Source of the DNA: Sphingomonas_D zeicaulis
GTDB lineage: Bacteria > Pseudomonadota > Alphaproteobacteria > Sphingomonadales > Sphingomonadaceae
Length of the DNA: 64,000 nucleotides
Direction: 5' to 3'
Assembly (NCBI RefSeq): GCF_050433225.1
Contig: NZ_JBNPXQ010000001.1
Span: 806,001-870,000 of the forward strand
The first letter of the stretch is position 1. Each line of letters opens with the position of its first letter. A model generated the notes under the pieces. The model was not told the origin of the DNA. It worked only from the letters and a program-made list of their open reading frames with translations, and ran no database searches. Shown piece after piece: positions 16,858-24,735 of the stretch. A program made the position numbers and the translations under genes.

Positions 16858-17685
16858 ATGGCAAAGGGCAAGACTTTCCTCATCACCGGAGTCAGTTCCG
16901 GTCTCGGTCACGCCTTCGCGGCGGGCGCGCTCGCCGCGGGGCACAAAGTGTTCGGCACGGTGCGCCGCACAGAGGATGCGCAGGCGTTCGAAGCGCTGGC
17001 ACCAGGGCGTGCGCAGGCGCTGGTCCTCGATGTCACCGATTATGCCGCCATCCCGGCCGCAGTGACGCGGGCAGGGGCGGTGGACGTGCTCGTCAACAAT
17101 GCCGGCTATGGGCATGAGGGCGTGCTGGAGGAATCCTCGATCGAGGATCTTCAGCGCCAGTTTGCCGCCAATGTGTTCGGGCCGGTGGCGATGATGAAGG
17201 CGGTGCTGCCCGGCATGCGTGAGCGTCGCCGCGGCCATATCGTCAACGTCACCTCGATGGGTGGCTTCATCACGATGCCGGGCATTTCTTTCTACTGCGG
17301 CAGCAAGTTCGCGCTGGAGGGGATCTCGGAAGCGCTCGGCAAGGAGGTCGAGGGCTTCGGCATCCAGGTGACCAGCCTCGCACCCGGCCAGTTCCGTACC
17401 GATTGGGCGGGCCGCTCGATGGATCGCACGCCGCGCTCGATTCCCGATTATGATGCGGTGATGGATCCGATCCGCGCCGCGCGACAGGCGAAGAGCGGCA
17501 GCCAGCCCGGCGACCCCGCAAAGGCGGCGCAGGCTCTGCTTGAACTCGTCGACGCCGAGAATCCGCCGACCCGCCTGTTCCTCGGCGCCGATGCGCTCGG
17601 GCTGGTCGAGCAGAAACTCGATGCGATTCGCACCGAGATGACGGTGTGGGACGAGGTGTCGCGATCGACCGCATTTACTGCGTGA
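16858..17685 (+). CDS. Short-chain dehydrogenase/reductase
   Basis: A 275-aa classical SDR. TGVSSGLG (10-17) is the cofactor loop, NNAG is at 80-83, catalytic Ser133 lies in VTSMGG, and Tyr146 and Lys150 form YxxxK. Arg residues after the first fold (TVRRTED) favour NADP(H). The ATG at 16858 is chosen for its position after GGAG and after the operator; the frame is open far upstream through the TetR gene, but that part is antisense shadow. It probably reduces or oxidises a carbonyl or hydroxyl compound sensed by the TetR protein. The 3' end overlaps the convergent XRE-cupin gene by 11 bp. Confidence 0.92.
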   Translation: MAKGKTFLITGVSSGLGHAFAAGALAAGHKVFGTVRRTEDAQAFEALAPGRAQALVLDVTDYAAIPAAVTRAGAVDVLVNNAGYGHEGVLEESSIEDLQRQFAANVFGPVAMMKAVLPGMRERRRGHIVNVTSMGGFITMPGISFYCGSKFALEGISEALGKEVEGFGIQVTSLAPGQFRTDWAGRSMDRTPRSIPDYDAVMDPIRAARQAKSGSQPGDPAKAAQALLELVDAENPPTRLFLGADALGLVEQKLDAIRTEMTVWDEVSRSTAFTA

Positions 17686-18235
17686 TGGCGCGGATGAAGC
17701 GGACCAGCGTCGTGCCGCGATTGGTGTAGAGTCTCTGCTCGGCAAGGCTCTGCGCGTGGAAATTGCCGGCCAGCACGTCGCGGTGCCCGGTATCGGTTTC
17801 GATCGTCAGCTTGCCGTCCAGAACATAGATGATCTCGTGGCCCGGAAAGGCGGTGCCGGTATAGCCGTCGCCCGGGGCCAGTGACCAGGTCCACAGTTCG
17901 GCCTCGGTCTCGGCCGGCACCGTGGCGAGCAGCACCGCCTTGCTCTGCGGCGATTCACCCTGCCACGCGATCTCGTCGATTTTCGTGTGATCGGCACGCT
18001 CGGCGCGGACCAAGTCGGCGAAGCGTATGCCAAGCGCCGCCGCCAGCTTGTCGAGCGTGGCGATGCTGGCGTTGGCATCGCCGCCCTCGATCGCGGCGAT
18101 CATCCGCCGGCTGACCCCGGCCGCTTCGGCAAGGGCACCCTGGCTCAGGTCTTGGGATTGGCGATAGCGCCGGAGGTTGCCGGCGAGGTGGGCGAGCACC
18201 GTCGAGGGTGCTTGACTGTGCAATATATTGCTCAT
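17675..18235 (-). CDS. XRE-family regulator with C-terminal cupin domain
   Basis: A 186-aa protein. Residues about 14-70 are an HTH_3 domain (RYRQSQDLSQGALAEAAGVSRRMIAAIE) and about 105-175 a cupin (TAFPGHEIIYVLDGKLTIET). This architecture is common in repressors or activators of small-molecule efflux and catabolic genes. It starts at the ATG at 18235; the upstream in-frame ATG at 18259 lies inside an operator-like site. It is divergent from an EamA-type exporter, and two near-identical 18-bp sites cover its start codon and the gap. Autorepression and control of the exporter are the simplest reading. Confidence 0.88.
   Translation of the reverse strand: MSNILHSQAPSTVLAHLAGNLRRYRQSQDLSQGALAEAAGVSRRMIAAIEGGDANASIATLDKLAAALGIRFADLVRAERADHTKIDEIAWQGESPQSKAVLLATVPAETEAELWTWSLAPGDGYTGTAFPGHEIIYVLDGKLTIETDTGHRDVLAGNFHAQSLAEQRLYTNRGTTLVRFIRAITQ
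18217..18234. promoter_or_regulatory. Operator-like site 1 (XRE-cupin/exporter gap)
   Basis: TGTGCAATATATTGCTCA has a perfect 12-bp palindromic core (GCAATATATTGC). It matches site 2 at 15 of 18 positions. It overlaps the start codon of the XRE-cupin gene. Confidence 0.6.
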
Positions 18236-18242
18236 AGGGCGA

Positions 18243-18260
18243 TGTGCAGTATGTTGCACA
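18243..18260. promoter_or_regulatory. Operator-like site 2 (XRE-cupin/exporter gap)
   Basis: TGTGCAGTATGTTGCACA has perfect 6-bp inverted arms around a 6-bp centre. Its centre is 26 bp from that of site 1, in the gap between the two divergent genes. The joint consensus is TGTGCArTATrTTGCwCA. Confidence 0.65.
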
Positions 18261-18309
18261 ATGTTGGGTGATGCAAGTGATGTCCGGGCTTCAAATGGGT
18301 GAAAGGCCG

Positions 18310-19182
18310 ATGATCGGGATGGAGGGGGTGGCCGGGCCGATCGCGCTCACCATCCTCGCGATGATCTCGATTCAGACCGGCGCCAGCATCGCCAAGCATC
18401 TCTTTCCGATTGTCGGCGCCTCGGGCGCAACCGCGATGCGGCTTGCGTTCGCGGCCACCATCCTCGTGCTGACGACGCGGCCGTGGCGCGGCGGGCTGCG
18501 CTGGGCGGACTGGAAGCGGGCGCTACCCTACGGCCTCGTCCTCGGCGCGATGAACCTGAGCTTTTACAATGCCTTGAAGACCTTGCCGATCGGCATTGCC
18601 GTAGCACTGGAATTCACCGGGCCGCTGGCGGTGGCGCTGTTCGCCTCGCGCCGGCCGCTGGATTTCGTCTGGATCGCGCTGGCGGTTGCGGGCTTGGTGG
18701 TGCTGCTGCCGATCACTGGCGCAGGTCGCCATGTCGATCCGTGGGGTGCGGCCTTCGCGCTGGGCGCCGGGCTGTTCTGGGCGCTCTACATCATCTTCGG
18801 GCAGAAGGCGGGCAAGGATGGGGCGATCCGCACCGTCACATTGGGCACGGTTGTCGCCGCGCTGCTGGTGGCGCCCGTCGGCATCGTCTCGGCGGGAGCC
18901 GCGATGCTGACGCCGGCGGCGATCCCGCTGGCCTTGGGCGTCGCGATCCTCTCCACCGCCTTGCCTTATGTGCTGGAGATGCTGGCGATGACGCGGCTGC
19001 CGGCCAAGACCTTCGGCACCCTGATGAGCCTTGAGCCGGCGATCGGCGCGCTTTCCGGCCTGCTGCTGCTCGGCGAGACACTCGGCGTCCTGCAATGGGG
19101 CGCGATCGGCGCGATCGTCGCCGCATCGCTGGGTGCGGCGCTCGGCGCCGTGCGGCCGGTGCCGCCCGCCGACCCGGCTTGA
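18310..19182 (+). CDS. EamA-family (RhtA-like) amino acid/metabolite exporter
   Basis: A 290-aa, ten-helix drug/metabolite transporter made of two EamA halves (about 8-135 and 145-280). The second half has the conserved LSTALPYVLEMLAMTRLPAKTFGTLMSLEPAIGAL segment shared with the threonine/homoserine exporter RhtA. The ATG at 18310 has GAAAGG 5 bp upstream and gives the usual family length; earlier in-frame ATGs (18244, 18283, 18295) lie close to the operator sites. It is likely controlled by the divergent XRE-cupin protein. The substrate is probably an amino acid or similar small molecule (family knowledge). Confidence 0.88.
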   Translation: MIGMEGVAGPIALTILAMISIQTGASIAKHLFPIVGASGATAMRLAFAATILVLTTRPWRGGLRWADWKRALPYGLVLGAMNLSFYNALKTLPIGIAVALEFTGPLAVALFASRRPLDFVWIALAVAGLVVLLPITGAGRHVDPWGAAFALGAGLFWALYIIFGQKAGKDGAIRTVTLGTVVAALLVAPVGIVSAGAAMLTPAAIPLALGVAILSTALPYVLEMLAMTRLPAKTFGTLMSLEPAIGALSGLLLLGETLGVLQWGAIGAIVAASLGAALGAVRPVPPADPA

Positions 19183-19225
19183 CGCGGCGCGCCGGCCCGA
19201 TCAAGGGCGGCGCGAGAGGAACCTC

Positions 19226-20506
19226 ATGGCAAGCATCGCAGCAGCGCCCCAACCGGCATCCAATCGTCGCATCCTGCTGGCGAGCCTCGTCGGCACGTCG
19301 GTCGAGTTCTACGATTTCTATATCTATGCGACGGCGGCAGCGCTGGTGTTCGGCCCGCTCTTCTTCCCGTCCAAGGATCCCGGGCTCGAACTGCTGCTGT
19401 CGTACGCCAGCCTCGGCACCGCGTTCGTCGCGCGGCCGCTGGGCGCCTGGGCTTTCGGCCATTTCGGCGACCGCATCGGCCGCAAGTCGACCCTCGTCGC
19501 CTCGCTGATGCTGATGGGCGGATCGACGCTCGCCATCGCCTTTCTGCCCACCTTCCAGACGATCGGCTGGTGGGCACCGATCCTTCTCAACCTGCTGCGC
19601 TTCGGCCAGGGCTTCGGGCTTGGCGGCGAATGGGGCGGCGCGGCGTTGCTCGCCGTGGAAAATGCCCCGCCGGGCTGGCGCGGCCGCTTCGGCATGGTGC
19701 CGCAGCTTGGTGCGCCGGTGGGGTTCATCGCCGCCAACGGGCTGTTCATGCTGCTAGGACTGTGGCTGACCGAGGAGCAATTCATGGCGTGGGGCTGGCG
19801 TCTGCCCTTCCTCGCCAGCATCCTGCTGGTCGGGCTCGGCCTGTGGGTACGGCTGAAGATCAGCGAGACGCCCGCTTTTTCCAAGGTTCTCGAGGAAGGG
19901 CCGCCGCCCGCGGTGCCGATCGGCGAATTGATGCGCGACCATTGGCGGGTCACGATCGGCGGCACGTTGGGTGCGGTCGCATGTTTCGCGGTCTACTACA
20001 TCGCCACCGCCTTTGCCCTCGGCTACGGCACCAAAACCCTGAAAATCCCCCTCGAAACCTTCCTCGGGCTCCAGCTTGGCGCGATCCTGTTCATGGCGGT
20101 GGGGATTGTACTGTCCGGCCACGCATCGGACCGGATCGGCCCGCGGCGGGTGCTGACCTATGGCTGCTGTGGTGCGATCGTCGCGGGCTTCCTGTTGCTG
20201 CCGACATTGGGATCGGGCGCGCTTGGGCTGACCTTCGCTGGTCTGGCCTTCGCGCTCTTCGTGATGGGCTTCGTCTATGGCCCGCTCGGCGCGTGGCTGC
20301 CCGGCCTGTTCCCGGCGCGGGTGCGCTACACCGGCGTCTCGCTGGCGTTCAACATTGCCGGCATCATCGGCGGAGGGTTGACCCCGGTGGTGGCGCAGGC
20401 GCTGGCGGGCAAGGGACTTGCCCTCGTCGGGCTTTACCTTGCCGCCATGTCCACGCTCAGCCTCGTCGCGCTGCTCGCGCTGCGGCGGACCGACCTGGGC
20501 GAATGA
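19226..20506 (+). CDS. MFS transporter, metabolite:H+ symporter (MHS) type
   Basis: A 426-aa, twelve-helix transporter. Family marks are VGTSVEFYDFYIYATAAALVF at the first helix, the loop 2-3 signature GAWAFGHFGDRIGRK, and LLRFGQGFGLGGEWGGAALLAVENAP in helices 4-5. This is the pattern of ProP, ShiA, KgtP and YhjE, which import organic acids or osmolytes with protons. The start at 19226 follows GAGAGGA. It lies 43 bp after the exporter gene and could be cotranscribed, though its opposite transport direction makes a shared role uncertain. The substrate cannot be read from sequence. Confidence 0.9.
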   Translation: MASIAAAPQPASNRRILLASLVGTSVEFYDFYIYATAAALVFGPLFFPSKDPGLELLLSYASLGTAFVARPLGAWAFGHFGDRIGRKSTLVASLMLMGGSTLAIAFLPTFQTIGWWAPILLNLLRFGQGFGLGGEWGGAALLAVENAPPGWRGRFGMVPQLGAPVGFIAANGLFMLLGLWLTEEQFMAWGWRLPFLASILLVGLGLWVRLKISETPAFSKVLEEGPPPAVPIGELMRDHWRVTIGGTLGAVACFAVYYIATAFALGYGTKTLKIPLETFLGLQLGAILFMAVGIVLSGHASDRIGPRRVLTYGCCGAIVAGFLLLPTLGSGALGLTFAGLAFALFVMGFVYGPLGAWLPGLFPARVRYTGVSLAFNIAGIIGGGLTPVVAQALAGKGLALVGLYLAAMSTLSLVALLALRRTDLGE

Positions 20507-20509
20507 TCC

Positions 20510-21751
20510 TCAGCGGGTGATGGCGATGCCGAAGCGCAACCGCGTCATCTTGCGGTCATAGTCGATCAGGCTTTCGCCATAGCCGGTGAAATTCTGCACG
20601 AAGAGGTAGAATTCCGGCCCGCCGCCGAAGATCTCGGACAGCGGATAGGACAGCTCGGTCTCGAGCCCGCCACGCCCGCTGGAGAAGTTGTAGCGGCCGT
20701 GCGTCGCGAGCTTCAGCCCGTCATCCTTGCCGATCTGGAAGTCCAGCCCGGTGACGCCGCGATAGGCGCGGATGTCCGGATTGCCCGCTTTGCCGCCGAA
20801 CAGGAAGGTGAGCCGCGGCGCGGCGGTGACGCTGTAGCCATTGCCCAGATTCCACATCGCGGTCGGCGCGACATAGACGCTGTTGAGGCTGCGGGAGAAG
20901 CCGCCGGAGCGGCCGTTGGATTCGTGCAGCACGCCCAGCTGCAACCCCGCCGCGCCATTCGATCCGAGCGCCATCGCCGGCGTGCGGAAGAAGAGCTCGG
21001 GCATGTAGTTCGAGTCGCGGAAATCGGCGTCCGATTCCAGATTCCACAGGATCTTCTGGGTGTAGCCCAGGTAGAGACCGTCGGACCATGCCGGAAATTC
21101 CGGGTTTTTGCGCGTCCGGCCCAGCACCTGATACTTGAAGCTCAGCTGCACGCGCAGTTCGCTGTCCTCGGCGGTGCCATAGGCGACGTACATGGGCTGA
21201 TAGGCGGACAGGTTGCCGAAGAAGCCGTTGAACCGCTCCTCCACCGCCGTTTGCGCGGTGCCGTCCGCAGCCGCCAGCGGCGTGCCGTCGCTGGCGGTCA
21301 GGGCGGCGGCGGTGCGCACCGGCTCAGCGCCAGCCGGGGTGCTGCTCGCCACCCGGGTCGGCTGCGGCGCGGCGAGCGCGACCGTCTGCGTCGACCATTC
21401 GGGGATGCTGACCAGCGCAGGGCCGGTCATGCCCGCCGGCGGGGTGAAGCGATAGGCGATGCGTGCGAAGCCCTTGGGCGCGATCGTGACACTGGCCGGG
21501 GTCTCCGGCGCGCGGTCGAGCCACAGCGGCGCGCCGCCGAGGCTCGCCTGCACGCGCGGCGGCAGCGTCACCTGTTCCTCATCCGCGCCGTCGTTGAGCA
21601 GCAGCACCTCGACGGTGGCGGCGTCGCTGCCCTCCACCCGCTCGGCCTCGCCGATCACGAAGCGCGGCGCGGCGAGCGCGGCGTTCGGCGCCACCGCCGC
21701 CGCCAACACGAACGGCGCGAGGCGGAGTGCGGAATGCCTCATGCGGCTCAT
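20510..21751 (-). CDS. pldA: Outer-membrane phospholipase A (OMPLA) with N-terminal extension
   Basis: A 413-aa protein with a signal peptide (cut near ALA, residue 28). Residues about 175-413 form the 12-strand OMPLA barrel. The catalytic triad is intact with the spacing of E. coli His142-Ser144-Asn156: His276 and Ser278 in LHESNGR and Asn290 in SLN. The enzyme hydrolyses phospholipids in the outer leaflet when it dimerises. Residues about 29-170 are an extra beta-rich domain ending in a low-complexity linker, not part of the usual 290-aa enzyme. Its start overlaps the DUF2279 stop by ATGA. The 3' end is only 3 bp from the MFS gene on the other strand. Confidence 0.93.
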   Translation of the reverse strand: MSRMRHSALRLAPFVLAAAVAPNAALAAPRFVIGEAERVEGSDAATVEVLLLNDGADEEQVTLPPRVQASLGGAPLWLDRAPETPASVTIAPKGFARIAYRFTPPAGMTGPALVSIPEWSTQTVALAAPQPTRVASSTPAGAEPVRTAAALTASDGTPLAAADGTAQTAVEERFNGFFGNLSAYQPMYVAYGTAEDSELRVQLSFKYQVLGRTRKNPEFPAWSDGLYLGYTQKILWNLESDADFRDSNYMPELFFRTPAMALGSNGAAGLQLGVLHESNGRSGGFSRSLNSVYVAPTAMWNLGNGYSVTAAPRLTFLFGGKAGNPDIRAYRGVTGLDFQIGKDDGLKLATHGRYNFSSGRGGLETELSYPLSEIFGGGPEFYLFVQNFTGYGESLIDYDRKMTRLRFGIAITR

Positions 21752-22839
21752 CGGATTTCCACATGGGTGGAGGTGTAGGGCACCTGCAGATAGTTCAGCA
21801 CTTCATTGGCGGCGCGGCCGATCGTGCCGCGCGGCTTCTTTCGGCCGAAGATCAGCTGGTTGACGTTGAGGCCGATGCCGATGAACGGCCGCTGGATCCG
21901 CTCGTCACCACGCTGCTCCTCCCGCAGTGTAAAGCCGGTCGCGCGATAGCCTGCGTGCAACTCGACGAAGCGCAGCGGCGTATTCTCCAACGCCTCGAAC
22001 CCCGACAGCTTGAGCGCCAGGATATATTGCATCTGGCGGTAATGCTCGGTGCCGGAGAAGGTGTAGATGTCGTCGTTCGGCGTCAGCAGCAGCCGGAAAT
22101 CCAGCTTCTTCTCAAGCCCCGGCACGCTGTTACGCAGTACCGAGAAGCCGGCGCCCGCGGCATTCATCGCGACGTCCTGGAACGAGAATCCGCTGGTTTC
22201 CTTATGCGCGTCCCACATCTCGCTGTAGAGCATCAGGCCCATCGAGACTGCGGCGGCCGGCAGCGCCGCGTTGCTGGCGCCGCTCTTGTGCCGGATGCGC
22301 GCTTCGATCAGGTCGGTCAGCCAATAGGTGTTCCAGGCGTGGGCAAGCTTGTCCATGCCGAGATTGACGGTGTTGTCGCCGAACCAGCCCTCATTCTTGA
22401 AGCGGAAGCTGTGGCCGCCATCCTTGCTGACCTTGGCGATGTTGGTCGCGGTCATATAGGCGACGGCGAGGCCGACCTCCCACTTGATCGCGCCGATCTG
22501 GCGACCGAAGGACAGACGCTGCCGCTCGGGATCGTCGTCGGGCATGGCCGCGAGCGACGGGCCCACGGCGGGTTCCGCGTCCGGCGTGTCCTGCAGCGCA
22601 GCGAAGTGCGGCAGTTCCGGCTCTCCGGCAGGCGCAAATGCATCGGGCAGCGCCACCGGGGCGAATCTGGTCGCACTTGGCGCGGCGAGATCGAAATCGA
22701 AGTGCGCAGAGGGCTGGACGGTCAGGATATCGGCCGCGATCGTTTCGGCGAGTGCTGGGGCGGTGAAGGCTGGCAGGGCGACGCCGGCCAGCAAGGAGAA
22801 GCGGCGAACCCACGCCGAGAACGTTACGCGACCTGTCAT
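21748..22839 (-). CDS. DUF2279 family exported protein
   Basis: A 363-aa protein with a signal peptide (cleaved near APALA). The central part (about 105-260) carries the DUF2279 pattern: WEVGLAVAYMTA, then WFGDNTVNLGMDKLAHAWNTYWLTD, then MLYSEMWDAHKETSGFSFQDVAMNAAGA. Related short proteins (YfiM type) are membrane-associated with unknown role. Here it extends C-terminally with beta-strand-like sequence ending near the outer-membrane style IGLNVNQLIFG. The ATG at 22839 is used. A TTGACA hexamer at 22891-22896 on the minus strand could be the -35 box of this two-gene operon with pldA, though no good -10 box is visible. A link to envelope lipid maintenance is inference. Confidence 0.75.
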   Translation of the reverse strand: MTGRVTFSAWVRRFSLLAGVALPAFTAPALAETIAADILTVQPSAHFDFDLAAPSATRFAPVALPDAFAPAGEPELPHFAALQDTPDAEPAVGPSLAAMPDDDPERQRLSFGRQIGAIKWEVGLAVAYMTATNIAKVSKDGGHSFRFKNEGWFGDNTVNLGMDKLAHAWNTYWLTDLIEARIRHKSGASNAALPAAAVSMGLMLYSEMWDAHKETSGFSFQDVAMNAAGAGFSVLRNSVPGLEKKLDFRLLLTPNDDIYTFSGTEHYRQMQYILALKLSGFEALENTPLRFVELHAGYRATGFTLREEQRGDERIQRPFIGIGLNVNQLIFGRKKPRGTIGRAANEVLNYLQVPYTSTHVEIR

Positions 22840-22975
22840 ACTCTTGTCCCCGTTATACGGCATTCACCGTAGCATCTCACTGAACCGTCGTGTCAATTGT
22901 CGATGCGGCACATGCGAACTGACGCCGCCGCGGTGCCCGATCCGCAGTGGCGCTGTCCAGAGGCGCTGCAGCCGT

Positions 22976-24085
22976 TCAGGTAGGGGTCTGGACGTCGTCC
23001 CACTCGGCGTCATGATGGCGCACGAGCCAGTTGAACGCATAATGCCGTTCGGTGATCACGCCCGGCACGATCCCTGGGATCTCGACGCCCTTCTGGCGCG
23101 CATCGACCAGGCACCAGTGCAGCCGGAAGGTCAGGTCGAGCGCGTCGAGGATCTTCGACGGATCGCGCAGCCGCGCGCCGGTCGCAAGCGCCGCACCGCG
23201 GCGCACCATCAGTCCGGCGATCAGCGGCACATCGCAAATGCTCGACAGCGCCGGCAGCGCATCAATCTCGTCCAGCGCCCAGAGCAGGGCGGTCAGCGCC
23301 TCATAGCGCCAGAGCGCATTGGCCACCGCCTGACCGTCCGGTGCCTCGTCGAACAGGAAAGCGCGTTCGGCAGGGCTGAGGGCGGCCTCGGCGAGCGGGA
23401 TCCGTTCAAGGATCATCTCGGGCGGCAGCGGATTGCCCTCATTCTGCCCCTCGGCCCGCACCGCGACCGCCATCAATGCGGAGGCGCGCGCTGCGACTTC
23501 GGGTGCAGGGCGGAACACGACCTCGCCGGCACCGATCATCGGCGGCAGGCTGTCGGGTGAGCGCAACCCGAATTCCGCCTCGGCCTGCGCGCGGCTGCGC
23601 TGGCGGCGCGCCTCGGCGTCGGCGGGGTAGGGCAGGCGGCCATCCTCATCGCCTCCGGCGGGATCGAAGAGGATGCGCAGTTCGGGATCGCGCACCGTGC
23701 CGTCGGCGAGGAACAGGATCGCGTTGGCACGTCGCGCCCATTCGGCGAGCGCGGGTACCGCAGTGACGTCGATCTCGAACGAGAAATGGCGCTGGGTGCG
23801 CAAGGCGTGGTTGAGCAGCGCCCATTCGCTCTGCCGCGGCTGGCGTTGCGCCGGATTGAAGACATAGCCGGCGAAGCCCTGCAGGTGCGGCAGCAGTTCC
23901 GGATCGCTGCGATCGCGCGTGCCGAACGGGCGATGCGGAAATTCGGGCGCGGGCGCACCTGCCACCGTCGCATAGGCGTTGATCGGCCCTGCGGGCAGGC
24001 GCTCCGCCAGGGCGAGATCGGTTTGGGTCGTGCCGCTGTCCTGTTTGGGGGAGGGGTTACCGAACAGGGACTTGAACAGGCCCAT
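22976..24085 (-). CDS. DUF4272 domain-containing protein
   Basis: A 369-aa soluble protein. The C-terminal two thirds match DUF4272 by pattern: RASALMAVAVRAEGQ, PPEMILERIPLAEAALSPAERAFLFDE and an alpha-helical region around ALWRYEALTALLWALDEIDALP. The N-terminus (MGLFKSLFG) is followed by about 150 residues of unassigned alpha/beta sequence. There is no signal peptide or obvious catalytic motif. The ATG at 24085 is preferred over one at 24127. It is monocistronic. The function of the family is unknown. Confidence 0.7.
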   Translation of the reverse strand: MGLFKSLFGNPSPKQDSGTTQTDLALAERLPAGPINAYATVAGAPAPEFPHRPFGTRDRSDPELLPHLQGFAGYVFNPAQRQPRQSEWALLNHALRTQRHFSFEIDVTAVPALAEWARRANAILFLADGTVRDPELRILFDPAGGDEDGRLPYPADAEARRQRSRAQAEAEFGLRSPDSLPPMIGAGEVVFRPAPEVAARASALMAVAVRAEGQNEGNPLPPEMILERIPLAEAALSPAERAFLFDEAPDGQAVANALWRYEALTALLWALDEIDALPALSSICDVPLIAGLMVRRGAALATGARLRDPSKILDALDLTFRLHWCLVDARQKGVEIPGIVPGVITERHYAFNWLVRHHDAEWDDVQTPT

Positions 24086-24188
24086 CCTGATGGCTCCATT
24101 GCTGCGCCCGTCGCGGGCTGGACGCAACCGGATGGGGCGGCCTACCGCAACGCGCCATGGCGGAGCGGCGAATGGCGCCGCCCGCGCG

Positions 24189-24728
24189 TCAGGCGGAGCG
24201 GTGGAGCAAGGTCAGCTTGGCCTTGCCATGGACGCGCTCGACATCGACCGTCCAGCCGCCGGCCGTGACATCCTCGTCCCGCGCGGTTTCCACGCTTGCC
24301 CAGGCGCTGTCGGACGCCCAGCCGAGCCGGGTCAGCCGCTCGATCAGCGCGCCGGCGCCGCCGGTGCCATAGGGCGGATCGAACAGCAGCAGGTCGTAGG
24401 CCTGCTGCGCGGGGGCGAGCGCCGCGACCGACTGGTGACGGACATCGCCCTCGGCCTCCAACGCGCGAACGTTGGCGCGCAGCGCGTCCACAGCCGCGCG
24501 GTCCTGCTCGACGAATGTGCAATATGTTGCACCGCGCGACAGCGCCTCAAGCCCAAGCGCACCGGTGCCCGCGAACAGGTCGGCCACGCGCAGCCCCTCG
24601 AAGCTGCCGAGCCGGCTCGCCAGCATCGAGAACAAGGCCTCGCGCGTGCGATCGGCGGTGGGGCGAGTGGCGGCGCCCTTGGGCGACGCGAGCGGGCGGC
24701 CGCGCCAGCGGCCTGCTACGATCCTCAT
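24189..24728 (-). CDS. rsmD: 16S rRNA (guanine966-N2)-methyltransferase
   Basis: A 179-aa enzyme that methylates G966 of 16S rRNA in assembled small subunits using SAM. MRIVAGRWRGRPL at the start and TRPTADRTREALF (21-33) are RsmD marks. DLFAGTGALGLEALSRGA (50-67) is the SAM-binding loop, and DPPY (117-120) is the amino-methyltransferase catalytic motif. It begins 7 bp after the pseudouridine synthase gene, so both rRNA/tRNA modification genes form one operon. An 18-bp stretch at 24516-24533 resembles the XRE-cupin operator and is discussed separately. Confidence 0.95.
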   Translation of the reverse strand: MRIVAGRWRGRPLASPKGAATRPTADRTREALFSMLASRLGSFEGLRVADLFAGTGALGLEALSRGATYCTFVEQDRAAVDALRANVRALEAEGDVRHQSVAALAPAQQAYDLLLFDPPYGTGGAGALIERLTRLGWASDSAWASVETARDEDVTAGGWTVDVERVHGKAKLTLLHRSA

Positions 24729-24735
24729 GCGCGCC

